A stretch of DNA of 64,000 nucleotides from Gammaproteobacteria bacterium (GCA_018262975.1 JADFDG010000003.1:124001-188000); one strand, 5' to 3'. Positions 1-8,878 are shown, counted from the first letter of the stretch. Translations and numbers: made by a program. Notes: generated from the sequence alone by a model not told the origin.

Positions 1-8
1 GAATCCGT

Positions 9-19
9 CCCCTCGCTAC
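9..19 (-). repeat. possible truncated REP-like repeat end
   Basis: The 11 bases CCCCTCGCTAC match the head end of the repeat family found many times further on, in reverse orientation. The hairpin half is not recognisable here, so this may be a decayed copy or chance. The rest of positions 1-125 shows no convincing gene, only an AGGGGAT-like ribosome binding site just ahead of the first gene. Confidence 0.25.
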
Positions 20-125
20 GGGTGTGCCCGCTTGCTAGAGTAGGGCGCTACACCCACGGTGCCGTCCGGCCAGGGCAGGCCGTCACACAAGAGCACCGGG
101 GCAACCCATTGGCAGGGGATTTCCC

Positions 126-1700
126 ATGCTCGCCAACCTCCGTTTCCGCCGTCACCGCGAAAGACTCTATACGTGGCTGATCGTTCTGGCCGGCCTCGCC
201 GTCGCGCTGATCGCCGCGTGGCTCGCCCGTGACCATTCCATGCGCCAGGCCAGCGATGGCTTCCAGCGCGAGGTGAGCGCGCGCAGCGCGGCGTTCGATG
301 CCTCCGTCGCGCGGCATGTGCAGATGGTGCGCTCGCTGGCGGCGTTCGTTGCCACCCGTGACCAGTTGCAGGCGACAGACTTCCGCGCCTTCGTCGATTC
401 CATGCGTGGCGGCATCCCGGGCATGCAGGCCATGCAATGGATGCCGGTGGTGGGTGCCGCGCAGCGGCTGTCCTTCGAGCAGGCTGCGCAGTCCGACTAT
501 GCCAATTACCGGCTGACCGAGCAGGTGAGCCTGTGGGAGCTGGTGCAGGCGCACGAGCGCGAGCAGTACGTGCCGGTGCGGCTGGTCGAGCCGCTGGCCG
601 GCAACGAGCCGGTAGTCGGTTTCGATGCGCTGTCCGACCCGCTGCTGGCCGATGCGCTCGCGCGTGCCGCCGCCAGCGGCGACGTGGTGGCCACCGAGCG
701 GCTGGTGCTGGTGCAGGACGACGACGGCGTGCGCTACGGCGTCATGCTGGTGTCGGCGGTGCCGGGCCGGGATGGCAGCGTGCGCGGTTACGTGGCCGGC
801 GTGTTCCGCATCGGCGACTTGCTGCAGGCCGCGCTCGCCGGCCTGCCGCCGGTGGGGCTGCACTTCAGCGTGACCGATGCCAGCGGGCCGGGCGCCGAGC
901 GCGCGCTGCACGTGTTCAGCGATCGCCTCACCGATGTCGGCGACCTGCTGGAAACGCCGTTCGAGCCGCACGAAAAGTCGCCGGCCGATGCCCTGCTGGC
1001 CACCCATGACCTGCGCGTCGGCGATCGCCTGTGGCGTGTCTACTACGAGGCCGGTCCCGGCTATTTCGCACCGTTGCCGCCGGTGCCGGCATGGGCGGCC
1101 GCGCTGGTGGTGCTGCTGGTCACCGCCATGGTGACGGCGCTGTTGCTGCTGATGCAGAAACGCGCGCAGTTGCTGGCGCGTTCGAGCCTCGCCGACGGTC
1201 TCTCCGGCCTGGCCAACCGCGCCTTCTGCGACCGCATGCTGGCCGCCGAATGGGACCGCGCCATCCGTTTTGGCAAGCCCTTGTCGGTGGTGGTGGTCGA
1301 CATCGATCACTTCACCGATTACAACGCGCAGTTCGGCCCGCTCGCCGGTGATGATTGCCTGCGCCGCGTCGGCCATGTGCTGGCGGAGGTGCCGGCACGC
1401 TCCTCGGACTTCGTGTGTCGCTACAGTGGCGACCGCTTCGTGGTGATCCTGCCGGAGACCCCGCATGCCGGCGCCCATGCGCTGGCCGGGCGTGCTGCCC
1501 GGGCCGTGCAAGCCCTGGCCCTGGCCCACCCGGGGCGGACCCCGGAGCCGCTGGTGAGCGTGAGCGTGGTCGCCGCCACTGCGCAGCCGCAGCGTGGCGA
1601 TTCGCTGCCCGGTTTCATCGGCAAGGCCCTGGAGTTGCTCGATTCGGCAGAGCGCGGTGAGGGCAATGCGGTGCTCGGGCTTTCCGTGGCCGCGGGCTGA
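126..1700 (+). CDS. membrane CHASE-domain GGDEF protein with degenerate active site
   Basis: A 524-residue inner-membrane signalling protein. A membrane segment at about residues 15-34 is followed by a periplasmic region of about 280 residues resembling a CHASE sensor domain. A second membrane helix lies at about 321-342 and a C-terminal GGDEF domain at about 355-520. The signature loop reads SGDRF (residues 434-438) instead of GG[DE]EF, so diguanylate cyclase activity is doubtful. The RxxD inhibitory site just upstream is intact (RSSD, nine residues before the loop), so c-di-GMP binding is possible. By family knowledge such proteins can act as c-di-GMP receptors. The start has an AGGGGAT ribosome binding site at good spacing. 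The next gene follows 39 bases later on the same strand. Confidence 0.85.
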   Translation: MLANLRFRRHRERLYTWLIVLAGLAVALIAAWLARDHSMRQASDGFQREVSARSAAFDASVARHVQMVRSLAAFVATRDQLQATDFRAFVDSMRGGIPGMQAMQWMPVVGAAQRLSFEQAAQSDYANYRLTEQVSLWELVQAHEREQYVPVRLVEPLAGNEPVVGFDALSDPLLADALARAAASGDVVATERLVLVQDDDGVRYGVMLVSAVPGRDGSVRGYVAGVFRIGDLLQAALAGLPPVGLHFSVTDASGPGAERALHVFSDRLTDVGDLLETPFEPHEKSPADALLATHDLRVGDRLWRVYYEAGPGYFAPLPPVPAWAAALVVLLVTAMVTALLLLMQKRAQLLARSSLADGLSGLANRAFCDRMLAAEWDRAIRFGKPLSVVVVDIDHFTDYNAQFGPLAGDDCLRRVGHVLAEVPARSSDFVCRYSGDRFVVILPETPHAGAHALAGRAARAVQALALAHPGRTPEPLVSVSVVAATAQPQRGDSLPGFIGKALELLDSAERGEGNAVLGLSVAAG

Positions 1701-1739
1701 GCCGATAATCCGGCCATCCAGGCAATCAGGGTTTCCAGC

Positions 1740-2279
1740 ATGTCCATCCGCGTGGCCGCGTTCGCGCCGGCCCTGTTGTTCGCCAGCACCGTGCTGGTTG
1801 CCACGCCCGTCCTGGCCGTCGAGCCGATGGTGGGTGCCGAACTGACCTGGACGCACATCCGCGTGGCCGGCGAGACGTTCAATCCGCTGGGTGCACGTGC
1901 GCGCCTGGCGCTGGGCCTCACCGCCGACTGGGAAATCGGCGTGGTCGGTGGCAGCGGCATCGAGGACGACAGCGAGGTGGCGGTCAGTACCGCGCTCGGC
2001 GAGTTCTACGCCGGCTACGTGCGTTACAGCGCGTCGATCGACGACGATGCCCGGCTGGTGCTGACCGCCGGTTATGGCGAGACCACCCTCGACGTGACGT
2101 CCGCGCTGCCGGGCTTCCCCGGCGAGCAGACCTACAGCGGCCTGGTGTACGGCCTGTCGCTGCAGGAGCGCCTGTCGCGTCATCGCAACTGGATCGGCTC
2201 GCTGGACTTCGAGCGCTGGTACGACGACGAAGGCCTGACCATCACCACCGTCAGCTACGGTTTCCGCTATGCGTTCTGA
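1740..2279 (+). CDS. small outer-membrane beta-barrel-like protein
   Basis: A 179-residue protein with a clear signal peptide (hydrophobic to about residue 22, ending VLA) and alternating amphipathic strands separated by short turns. It ends in Phe (GFRYAF), the usual last residue of outer-membrane barrels recognised by the Bam machinery. No specific family is recognised and the function is unknown. Its 3' end overlaps the next lipoprotein gene by 11 bases, so the two are probably translated together and may both sit in the outer membrane. Confidence 0.65.
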   Translation: MSIRVAAFAPALLFASTVLVATPVLAVEPMVGAELTWTHIRVAGETFNPLGARARLALGLTADWEIGVVGGSGIEDDSEVAVSTALGEFYAGYVRYSASIDDDARLVLTAGYGETTLDVTSALPGFPGEQTYSGLVYGLSLQERLSRHRNWIGSLDFERWYDDEGLTITTVSYGFRYAF

Positions 2280-3456
2280 TGCCCTGCATCGCCTGGCGGT
2301 GCTGCTTTGCCTGCTGTCGCTGGCCGGCTGCTATGACGGCGATCCGTCCGATTTCCGCGAGGCGGTGGTGGTGGGTCGTGAAGGCGTCACGGCGCTGGCG
2401 ATCGATGGCGAGGTGCCGGTGCTGGAGGTCGGCGCAACGCTGCGGCTGCATGCCATGGCCACCACCGATGCCGGAACCGCCGACCTGTCGGGCGAAGCCA
2501 GCTGGCGCAGTTCCAATCCCGCGGCCGTGGTGGTCGATCGCAACGGCGTGATCACCGCCGTCGGCAATGGCAGTGCCGACATCACCGCCGAACTCGCGCA
2601 GTTCCGCGATACGGTCACCGTGCAGGCCTCCGATGCCGTGCTCACCGCCATCACCGTGAGCGGCGATGCGGCGGTCGACGAGTGTGGCACCGGCGATTAC
2701 ACCGCGAGCGGTCACTACGACGATGGCACCGACCGTGACATCACCAGCCTCGTACAATGGTCGGTGACCGACGCCACGGTGGCGCGCATGAGTACGCTGG
2801 CGACGGAGCGCCAGCGGTTGCTCAGCCTGCAGGCGGGCAGTACCGGCGTGCTGGCTACCCGTGGCGGCGTGGTGTCGCCGGCATTCATGGTTACCGTGGC
2901 GGACAACCTCGATGCCATCGACGTCACCCCCGACACGCTGGCCGACATCCCGATCGATGCCGACCGCCAGTTCACCGCCACCGGTACCTGGGGCGCCGTC
3001 AGCGGCGATATCACCCGCAACACGACCTGGTCGGTGGCCAGCGTTGATCCGGACGATACCGTTGCCACCATCCTCAATGGCGACAGCGGTGCGGGCCTGC
3101 TCACGGCGCGTGAAGGGGGTGACGGCACGGTGACCGGCGCTTGCGGCGGCCAGCAGGACAGCGTGCCCATCACCGTCGTGTACCTCGACAGCCTGGCCAT
3201 CACGAACGCCCGCCCCGTGACGGTGGTGCGCGGTGGCACCGTGCTGCTGGTGCTCGAGGGCACCTACTCCGACGGCAGCGTGCTGGCGCTCAACGAGCGC
3301 GCCACCTGGTCGACTACCGTCGGCAGTGGCGTGACCGTGAGCAACATCGCCGGCACGCGTGGCCTGGTCACCGCGGGCACGACCACCGGCGTATGGACGG
3401 TGACGGCAACCGTCGAGGGCCTCAGTGCCTCGGTGTCAGTGCAGGTCACCAACTGA
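2269..3456 (+). CDS. Ig-like (BIG2-type) domain lipoprotein
   Basis: A 395-residue predicted lipoprotein. The signal peptide ends in a lipobox, LAGC, with Cys21 as the lipidation site. The mature part is built of repeated beta-rich modules of about 85-95 residues with typical bacterial Ig-like wording, such as ASWRSSNPAAVVVD, AVGNGSADITA and GTYSDGS. These suggest three or four BIG2-like domains. Such proteins are usually surface or adhesion components; no enzymatic motif is visible. The start overlaps the preceding barrel gene by 11 bases, which suggests coupled expression. Its stop is one base from the convergent neighbour. Confidence 0.7.
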   Translation: MRSDALHRLAVLLCLLSLAGCYDGDPSDFREAVVVGREGVTALAIDGEVPVLEVGATLRLHAMATTDAGTADLSGEASWRSSNPAAVVVDRNGVITAVGNGSADITAELAQFRDTVTVQASDAVLTAITVSGDAAVDECGTGDYTASGHYDDGTDRDITSLVQWSVTDATVARMSTLATERQRLLSLQAGSTGVLATRGGVVSPAFMVTVADNLDAIDVTPDTLADIPIDADRQFTATGTWGAVSGDITRNTTWSVASVDPDDTVATILNGDSGAGLLTAREGGDGTVTGACGGQQDSVPITVVYLDSLAITNARPVTVVRGGTVLLVLEGTYSDGSVLALNERATWSTTVGSGVTVSNIAGTRGLVTAGTTTGVWTVTATVEGLSASVSVQVTN

Positions 3457-3457
3457 G

Positions 3458-4540
3458 TTAATTCCCCGGCGCCCAGCCACAGGGCGCCAGCACGGCTTTC
3501 CATGCCAGCGCATGGCGTCGCACGGCGCGGTCATGGGCCTTGAGCAGGGCATCGTCACTCTCCGGGGCCCAGACCCCGGCGCGGTAGCGCTGCATCGCCG
3601 CGGGTGGCGTGATCGACTGCGCCTGCCACAGTTTCTCCAGCGCGACGCCCAGCGACTCGCCCTCGCGCGCCACGACCGCCAGCCAGGGCTGCACGCGGCC
3701 AAGATAGATGGCGGTGAACACGTTGTGCAGGCGCTCGGCCTCACGGCGTGGCTTGCCGCCGGGACATAGCCTGGCACTGCCGGCCGCCTGTTCCAGCAAC
3801 CGCGAGGAGCGGTCCAGTTCGCGGATTGCCAGGTCCAGGCTCAACCAGGTGCGTCCGCCGCGGCGATTGCCGCTCAACTGGAAATAGCGCCTTTCCATTT
3901 CCTCGGCCGACGGCAGCGGCGCGTCGGCGGGCAAGCGACCCAGCGGTGCCAGCCACGCGAGTGCCTCGGCCGGCTCGGACAGGCTCGCGGCATCGCGCAC
4001 GCGCAGCGGCAGCACGCCCACCGAGAAGAACTCGCGCAGCTCCGGTGCGCCGAACGTGGCGTTCCAGTATACCGCCGGCAGGTTGCCCTGCTTGGTCTGC
4101 AGCACCTCGCGCACACGGCCGGCGAATTCGCGTGCTTCGCTGTCCTGGCCGGCGAGGTCGCCGGCGGTCAGTGCGGCACACTGGCGCAGTGCGCGCAGCA
4201 GCCGCATCTCGTAGAGCAGTCGTTGCGACGGCGTGTGCACGCGGCCAAGCAGGCTGTTGCGCTCGCTGATCTCCCGCAACATGCCGCAGCGTCCGAAATC
4301 GAGGAACGCGAAGACGCCCACGCGCACGTCGGCAGGCGTCTGCACGACATCGCGGCTGGCCGGCCAGGTCGGTACGCGCGTGGCGGCCGCCGGCGGCAGT
4401 GGCGTGTCCAGCACGCGCGCCAGCCGGGCGTTGTAATCGGCGAGGATTTCCGCGGGATCGTCGGGTGACGTGCAGCCGCCCAGCAGCAGGGCGGGCAACA
4501 GTAGCAGGCAGGCCCGAAGGCGTTCGGCAAGGTGGCGCAT
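3458..4540 (-). CDS. DUF3080-type lipoprotein
   Basis: A 360-residue predicted lipoprotein with signal peptide and lipobox LLGGC (Cys23). After the lipobox comes a mostly helical protein starting PDDPAEILADYNARLARVLD, which recalls the gammaproteobacterial DUF3080 family. That family has no established function. No catalytic motif is seen. It stands alone on the minus strand and is divergent from the PDC-like gene across a 128-bp gap. Confidence 0.65.
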   Translation of the reverse strand: MRHLAERLRACLLLLPALLLGGCTSPDDPAEILADYNARLARVLDTPLPPAAATRVPTWPASRDVVQTPADVRVGVFAFLDFGRCGMLREISERNSLLGRVHTPSQRLLYEMRLLRALRQCAALTAGDLAGQDSEAREFAGRVREVLQTKQGNLPAVYWNATFGAPELREFFSVGVLPLRVRDAASLSEPAEALAWLAPLGRLPADAPLPSAEEMERRYFQLSGNRRGGRTWLSLDLAIRELDRSSRLLEQAAGSARLCPGGKPRREAERLHNVFTAIYLGRVQPWLAVVAREGESLGVALEKLWQAQSITPPAAMQRYRAGVWAPESDDALLKAHDRAVRRHALAWKAVLAPCGWAPGN

Positions 4541-4579
4541 GGCCAGACAGTAACAAATGTCGGGCGCATGCGTCGGGCC

Positions 4580-4608
4580 TTGACAGTGCCACCCGTCGCG
4601 CGGGAAAT
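4580..4608 (+). promoter_or_regulatory. possible promoter for the PDC-like gene
   Basis: A perfect TTGACA hexamer lies at 4580-4585 in the divergent gap, but no good -10 follows at standard spacing (GAAATA at 4604-4610 is poor). It is recorded because the hexamer is exact and the gene 4669 onward needs a promoter here. Confidence 0.25.
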
Positions 4609-4668
4609 AGACGGTTGGCTACGCGCAACGGCCATCCAGGACCGTGCGCCGTCCGGAGGAGCCTGTCC

Positions 4669-5250
4669 ATGCGCGTGCTGCTTGCGTTGCTGATGTTGTT
4701 CGCAACCGCGTCGGTGTCCGCCGCGGATGCCCTTCAGGCAGTGCTCGAGCGTCACCTGCGCGAGGACGTGGCCTGGTGGCTGGACGAACCGCGCATGGCG
4801 ACGCTGCTGCGCGACAACAGTGCCCGCAATGCCGTGCTGGACGCCGATGCCATCGCCGCCTTCGAGCAGCGCTGGCAGGCCGAACTCGAGCAGGGGGACG
4901 GTGAACTCACCGGCCACGTGATGAGCCGCTTCGCGTCCAAGTACCTGGCGGAGGTGGTGCTGCGCATGGACGGTGCCTACGGCAACCTCGTGGCGCTGGA
5001 TGCGCGGGGACTGGTGGCGGCGGCCGCCGAGTTGCCGGAACGTTCATATCTCGGCGATGACCGCCTGGTGCAGGCGCTGGACGGCGCCCCCTGGTTGCTG
5101 GAGGGGCGGGTGGAGTCCGGCGTGTTCACGCGCGTGGCCATGCCGGTGGAAGATCCGCAATCCGGCGCGCGCATCGGTACCCTGTTGCTTGAGGTCGATG
5201 CCGCGAAGCTGGCCAGTGCCGGCAGCCTGCGTCCCGCCAAGCGCAACTGA
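4669..5250 (+). CDS. free-standing periplasmic PDC/Cache-like protein
   Basis: A 193-residue secreted protein. The ATG at 4669 is chosen because GGAGGA lies eight bases upstream and it opens a clean signal peptide ending VSAA. The mature part has a helical N-terminal half. It is followed by a section reading AYGNLVALDARG, then YLGDD, then FTRVAMPVEDP and RIGTLLLEVD. That order matches the PDC/single-Cache fold of chemoreceptor and kinase sensor domains. Here it is not fused to any membrane or output domain, so it may be a periplasmic ligand-binding partner of another receptor. This assignment rests on pattern resemblance only. The stop abuts the stop of rlmJ with no gap. Confidence 0.55.
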   Translation: MRVLLALLMLFATASVSAADALQAVLERHLREDVAWWLDEPRMATLLRDNSARNAVLDADAIAAFEQRWQAELEQGDGELTGHVMSRFASKYLAEVVLRMDGAYGNLVALDARGLVAAAAELPERSYLGDDRLVQALDGAPWLLEGRVESGVFTRVAMPVEDPQSGARIGTLLLEVDAAKLASAGSLRPAKRN

Positions 5251-6111
5251 TCAGTCCGGGCGGCGCGAGATCCATTTCAGCGCGTGGTGCCCGAGGCCCT
5301 CGCTGCTCAGCTGCCGCCACAGCCACGGCAACTCCGCTGCCAGTTGCGCGTCCAGTTGCCAGGGCGGATTCACCACCAGCATGCCGGTGCCATTCAGGTG
5401 CAGGCGCGCATCATCCGGCCACACGCAGATTTCCGCGGCGAGCACGTTGCCCAGCGCCAGGCGCGCCACCTGCTGGTGGAAGCGGTTGATCACCGCGCGT
5501 TCCTTGATCGGGTACCATAGCGCCAGCACCCCGTTGGGGAACTTGCGCTGCGCGTCCTTCAGCGCCTCGCCCGCCTGCGTCAGTTCCGCTTCCTGCGCCT
5601 CGTAGGGCGGATCGATCAGCACCAGCCCGCGCTTTTCCTTGGGCGGCAGCAGGGCGCCGAGTGCTTCCCAGCCGTCACGCGCATGCACGGCCACCTGGCG
5701 GTCGCCGCGGAACTCCGCCTTCAGCAGCGCGTTCTCCTCCGGGTGCAACTCGCAGCACACCAGGCGGTCCTGCGCGCGCATGGCCATGCGTGCCAGCCGC
5801 GGCGAGCCGGGGTAGGCCGCCAGCGCGTCGGCACCGGTGCGCTCGTGGTTGAAGGCGTGCACCCGCTCCAGGTAGCGCCGGGTCAGCGGCGGTACACCGG
5901 CGGCATCCCACAGGCGGGCGATGCCCTCCGCGTACTCGCGCGTGCGCTCCGCCTGGCCGGTGGTCAGGTCGTAGCTGCCGCGCCCGGCGTGGGTGTCCAG
6001 CACGCAGAAGGCGCTGTCCTTCTGCGCGAGGTAGTCGAGGATGGCGAGCATCACCACGTGCTTCTGCACGTCGGCGAAGTTGCCCGCGTGGAAGCCGTGG
6101 CGGTAGTTCAT
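5251..6111 (-). CDS. rlmJ: 23S rRNA (adenine2030-N6)-methyltransferase
   Basis: A 286-residue RlmJ, which methylates N6 of A2030 in 23S rRNA using S-adenosylmethionine. The protein begins MNYRHGFHAGNFADVQKH, the characteristic RlmJ N-terminus, and this fixes the start at 6111 rather than an upstream ATG. The SAM-binding segment VLDTHAGRGSYDL follows, and the catalytic motif is DPPYE in the second half. The start codon overlaps the stop of the upstream flavin oxidoreductase by one base (TGATG), so translation is likely coupled. The functional link between the two genes is unknown. Confidence 0.93.
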   Translation of the reverse strand: MNYRHGFHAGNFADVQKHVVMLAILDYLAQKDSAFCVLDTHAGRGSYDLTTGQAERTREYAEGIARLWDAAGVPPLTRRYLERVHAFNHERTGADALAAYPGSPRLARMAMRAQDRLVCCELHPEENALLKAEFRGDRQVAVHARDGWEALGALLPPKEKRGLVLIDPPYEAQEAELTQAGEALKDAQRKFPNGVLALWYPIKERAVINRFHQQVARLALGNVLAAEICVWPDDARLHLNGTGMLVVNPPWQLDAQLAAELPWLWRQLSSEGLGHHALKWISRRPD

Positions 6112-7223
6112 CAGTAGTAAACGGCTTCCGATCCCTTGGTGTAGACCTGCACCTGGTCCCAGTGGCCGGCGCGGATCTTGCTCGCCCACGCCGGGTCGGC
6201 CAGCAGGGCGCGGCCGACGCTGACCAGGTCGAATTCACCGGCGTTGAAGCGGGTGATCAGCGGATCGATGTCGCTGACCTGCTGCACCGGCGCGCTGGTG
6301 GCCATGGTCATGGTGAACTCGGTGTCGAGGCCGACCGAGCCCACCGTCATCACCGGCTTGCCGGTGAGCTGCTTCGTCCAGCCGGCGAGGTTGAGCGTCG
6401 AGCCGTCGAACTCGGGCAGGAAATAGCGGCGCGTGCTGCAGTGGAAGATGTCCACGCCGGCGTCATTGAGCGGCTTGAGGAACTGCGCGAGTTCCTCGGG
6501 CGTCGGCGCCAGGCGCGCGGTGTACTCCTGCTGCTTCCACTGCGACCAGCGCAGCATCACCGGGAAGTCGTCGCCCACGGCCTTGCGCACCGCCTCGATC
6601 ACTTCCACGGCAAAGCGCGTGCGCTTGACCAGCGAGCCGCCGTACTCGTCGGTGCGGCGGTTGGTGCCTTCCCAGAAGAACTGGTCGATCAGGTAGCCGT
6701 GCGCGCCGTGCAGTTCCACGCCGTCCATGCCGATGTCCTTCGCGGCGCGCGCGGCGTCGCCGAAGGCCTTCACCACCGCGCGGATGTCGTCTTTCGTCAT
6801 CTCGTGGCAGACCACCTTGCCGCCGGCCTTGGCCAGGCCGCTCGGCGAGTAGCCCGGCACCGTCGGATCGGGCGGCGTGCCGGCCTTGCGCACCGAACCC
6901 ACGTGCCACAGTTGCGGGAAAATCTTGCCGCCGGCGCCGTGCACGGCCTTCACCACGTTCGCCCAGCCGGCCAGCGATTTGTCGCCGTGGAAATACGGGA
7001 TGCCCGGGTAGCCGTTGGCCGCCGGGTGGTCCACCACCGTGCCCTCGGTGATGATCAGCCCGACCTGGTTCTCCGCGCGCCGGCGGTAGTAATCCGCCAC
7101 GTCCTGCCCCGGCACCCCGTCCGGCGAGCGCATCCGCGTCATCGGCGCCATCGCGATGCGGTTCTTCAGGGTCAGCTTCGGCGACTCGAACGGCGTGAAC
7201 AACGGCTCCGGCGACAACGACAT
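6111..7223 (-). CDS. NADH:flavin oxidoreductase, old yellow enzyme family
   Basis: A 370-residue FMN-dependent ene-reductase of the OYE/NemA family, single TIM-barrel type. It shows the FMN-binding N-terminus APMTRMRS, the segment GGKIFPQLWHVGS and the conserved HGAHGYLIDQF with NRRTDEYGGS. Members reduce activated alkenes, nitro compounds or nitrate esters with NAD(P)H; the natural substrate cannot be read from sequence. An AGGAGA ribosome binding site precedes the ATG. It is first in a two-gene unit with rlmJ. Confidence 0.88.
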   Translation of the reverse strand: MSLSPEPLFTPFESPKLTLKNRIAMAPMTRMRSPDGVPGQDVADYYRRRAENQVGLIITEGTVVDHPAANGYPGIPYFHGDKSLAGWANVVKAVHGAGGKIFPQLWHVGSVRKAGTPPDPTVPGYSPSGLAKAGGKVVCHEMTKDDIRAVVKAFGDAARAAKDIGMDGVELHGAHGYLIDQFFWEGTNRRTDEYGGSLVKRTRFAVEVIEAVRKAVGDDFPVMLRWSQWKQQEYTARLAPTPEELAQFLKPLNDAGVDIFHCSTRRYFLPEFDGSTLNLAGWTKQLTGKPVMTVGSVGLDTEFTMTMATSAPVQQVSDIDPLITRFNAGEFDLVSVGRALLADPAWASKIRAGHWDQVQVYTKGSEAVYY

Positions 7224-7282
7224 GCAAAATCTCCTGGTTACTGTTTACGTATCACTACAACCTTGCCCCGGCGCGCCCGGGC

Positions 7283-7335
7283 GGGGTGATCCACCTCCCG
7301 AGCGGTAGCGAGCGGAGGGTGGACACCCCACCCGA
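7283..7335. repeat. imperfect inverted repeat with GTAGCGAG head
   Basis: The stretch from GGGGTG (7283) to CACCCC (7329) folds into an imperfect hairpin of about 20 pairs. Its right half, 7305-7335, reads GTAGCGAG, then a small hairpin GGGTG/CACCC, then CCGA. This has the same head and foot as the REP family elsewhere in the window but a different stem sequence. It may be a diverged REP subtype or the terminator of trhP. Confidence 0.4.
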
Positions 7336-7361
7336 GGCAGCCGGCGCTCACCTGTCCAGTA

Positions 7362-8792
7362 TCACGAACACCCGCCGGCTTTCGGCACGCCCGCGACCTC
7401 CCGCATCACCAACCCCATCGCATAGTCCGCCTTCACATCCGGCATCGGGATGCGCACCACCCAGCCGTCGCCCGGCGCCACGTCCACCCGCGCGCCGTCC
7501 TTCGCGTTCTCCAGCGCATTGAGCTTCACCCGGTAATTGCCGCGCGGCGTCATGATCTCGATGTCGTCGCCGCGGGCAAACCTGTTCTTCACCTGCACGG
7601 TCAGCAGGCCGCGTTGTGTGTCGGCATCGATGATGTCGCCGACGAACTGCTGCGTGCCCGAACTGGAGGTGCCGCCCTCGTAGTGCTGCATGTCCTGCGG
7701 CAGGTGGCGGCGGTAGAAGCCCTCGGTGAAGCCGCGGCTGGCCATCTTCTCGAGGTCTTCCATCAGTGCCATGTCGAAGGCGCGGCCGGCCACGGCATCG
7801 TCGATGGCGCGGCGGTACACCTGCGCGGTGCGCGCGACGTAGTAGTGCGACTTGGTGCGGCCCTCGATCTTCAGCGAATGCACGCCCATCTGCGTGAGCG
7901 CGTTGACGTGCTGCACCGCGCGCAGGTCGCGCGAGTTCATGATGTAGGTGCCGTGCTCGTCCTCGTAGGCCGGCATGTACTCGCCGGGGCGCTCGTCCTG
8001 CTGCAGCAGGAACACCTGGTGGGCCAGGCCGCGCTCGTCCCACACCGCGTCGTTCACTTCCTGCGGCGTCGGGTCGGCCGGCGTCCAGCGGCCGAGGCCG
8101 GCGCCGTTGGTGGCCAGCACCGCGCGCTGCACGTCCGGGCGCACGGCGACGATGTCGCCGGTTTCCGTCTCCGCCGCGTCGTGCACCTGGTAGGGCCAGC
8201 GGCAGGAGTTGGTACAGGCGCCCTGGTTGGAGTCGCGGTGGTTCATGTAGCCGGACAGCAGGCAGCGGCCGGAATAGGCAATGCACAGCGCCCCGTGCAC
8301 GAACACTTCCAGTTCCATCTCCGGCACCTTGTCGCGGATGTCGGCGATCTCCTCCAGCGACAGCTCGCGCGACAGGATCACGCGGGTGAGTCCCATGCGC
8401 TGCCAGAACTTCACCGTCGCCCAGTTCACCGCGTTGGCCTGCACCGACAGGTGCACCGGCAGGTCCGGCCAGCGGTCGCGCACCATCATGATCAGGCCCG
8501 GGTCGGACATGATCAGTGCGTCGGGCTTCATGTCCACCACCGGCGCCATGTCGCGCTCGAAGGAGCGCAGCTTGTCGTTGTGCGGGGCCAGGTTCACCGC
8601 CAGGTAGAACTGCTTGCCCAGCCGGTGCGCCTCGCCGATGGCCTCGGCCAGGTGCTCCTCGCGGTTGAACTCGTTGTTGCGCACCCGCAGCGAGTAGCGC
8701 GGCTGGCCGGCGTAGACCGCGTCGGCGCCGTAGGCGAAGGCATAGTTCATGTGCCTGCGGCTGCCGGCGGGGGAGAGGAGTTCGGGCTTCAT
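7362..8792 (-). CDS. trhP: tRNA 5-hydroxyuridine synthesis protein, U32 peptidase-like
   Basis: A 476-residue member of the U32 family closest to TrhP (YegQ). TrhP takes part in prephenate-dependent hydroxylation of U34 in certain tRNAs. Landmarks are the N-terminus MKPELLSPAGS, the segment HLSVQANAVNW, and the Cys-rich stretch CIAYSGRCLLSGY followed by GACTNSCRWPY. These cysteines are expected to bind an iron-sulfur cluster. The C-terminal beta-barrel holds the DIEIMTPRGNY segment. Earlier annotation as a collagenase-like protease is a family misnomer. The gene is divergent from the TRAP operon. Confidence 0.9.
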   Translation of the reverse strand: MKPELLSPAGSRRHMNYAFAYGADAVYAGQPRYSLRVRNNEFNREEHLAEAIGEAHRLGKQFYLAVNLAPHNDKLRSFERDMAPVVDMKPDALIMSDPGLIMMVRDRWPDLPVHLSVQANAVNWATVKFWQRMGLTRVILSRELSLEEIADIRDKVPEMELEVFVHGALCIAYSGRCLLSGYMNHRDSNQGACTNSCRWPYQVHDAAETETGDIVAVRPDVQRAVLATNGAGLGRWTPADPTPQEVNDAVWDERGLAHQVFLLQQDERPGEYMPAYEDEHGTYIMNSRDLRAVQHVNALTQMGVHSLKIEGRTKSHYYVARTAQVYRRAIDDAVAGRAFDMALMEDLEKMASRGFTEGFYRRHLPQDMQHYEGGTSSSGTQQFVGDIIDADTQRGLLTVQVKNRFARGDDIEIMTPRGNYRVKLNALENAKDGARVDVAPGDGWVVRIPMPDVKADYAMGLVMREVAGVPKAGGCS

Positions 8793-8849
8793 CGGGTACC
8801 GGCGGGAACGTTAAATGTTCGTGAATTCAATGGGTTGTGGGTGCTTCGA

Positions 8850-8878
8850 TTGTGTTCGGGGGGCGCAGTTGCTATAAA
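8850..8878 (+). promoter_or_regulatory. probable promoter of the TRAP transporter operon
   Basis: TTGTGT at 8850-8855 and TATAAA at 8873-8878 are separated by 17 bases. This gives a good -10 with a weak -35, and a leader of about 75 bases before the GTG start of the first operon gene. Confidence 0.5.
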
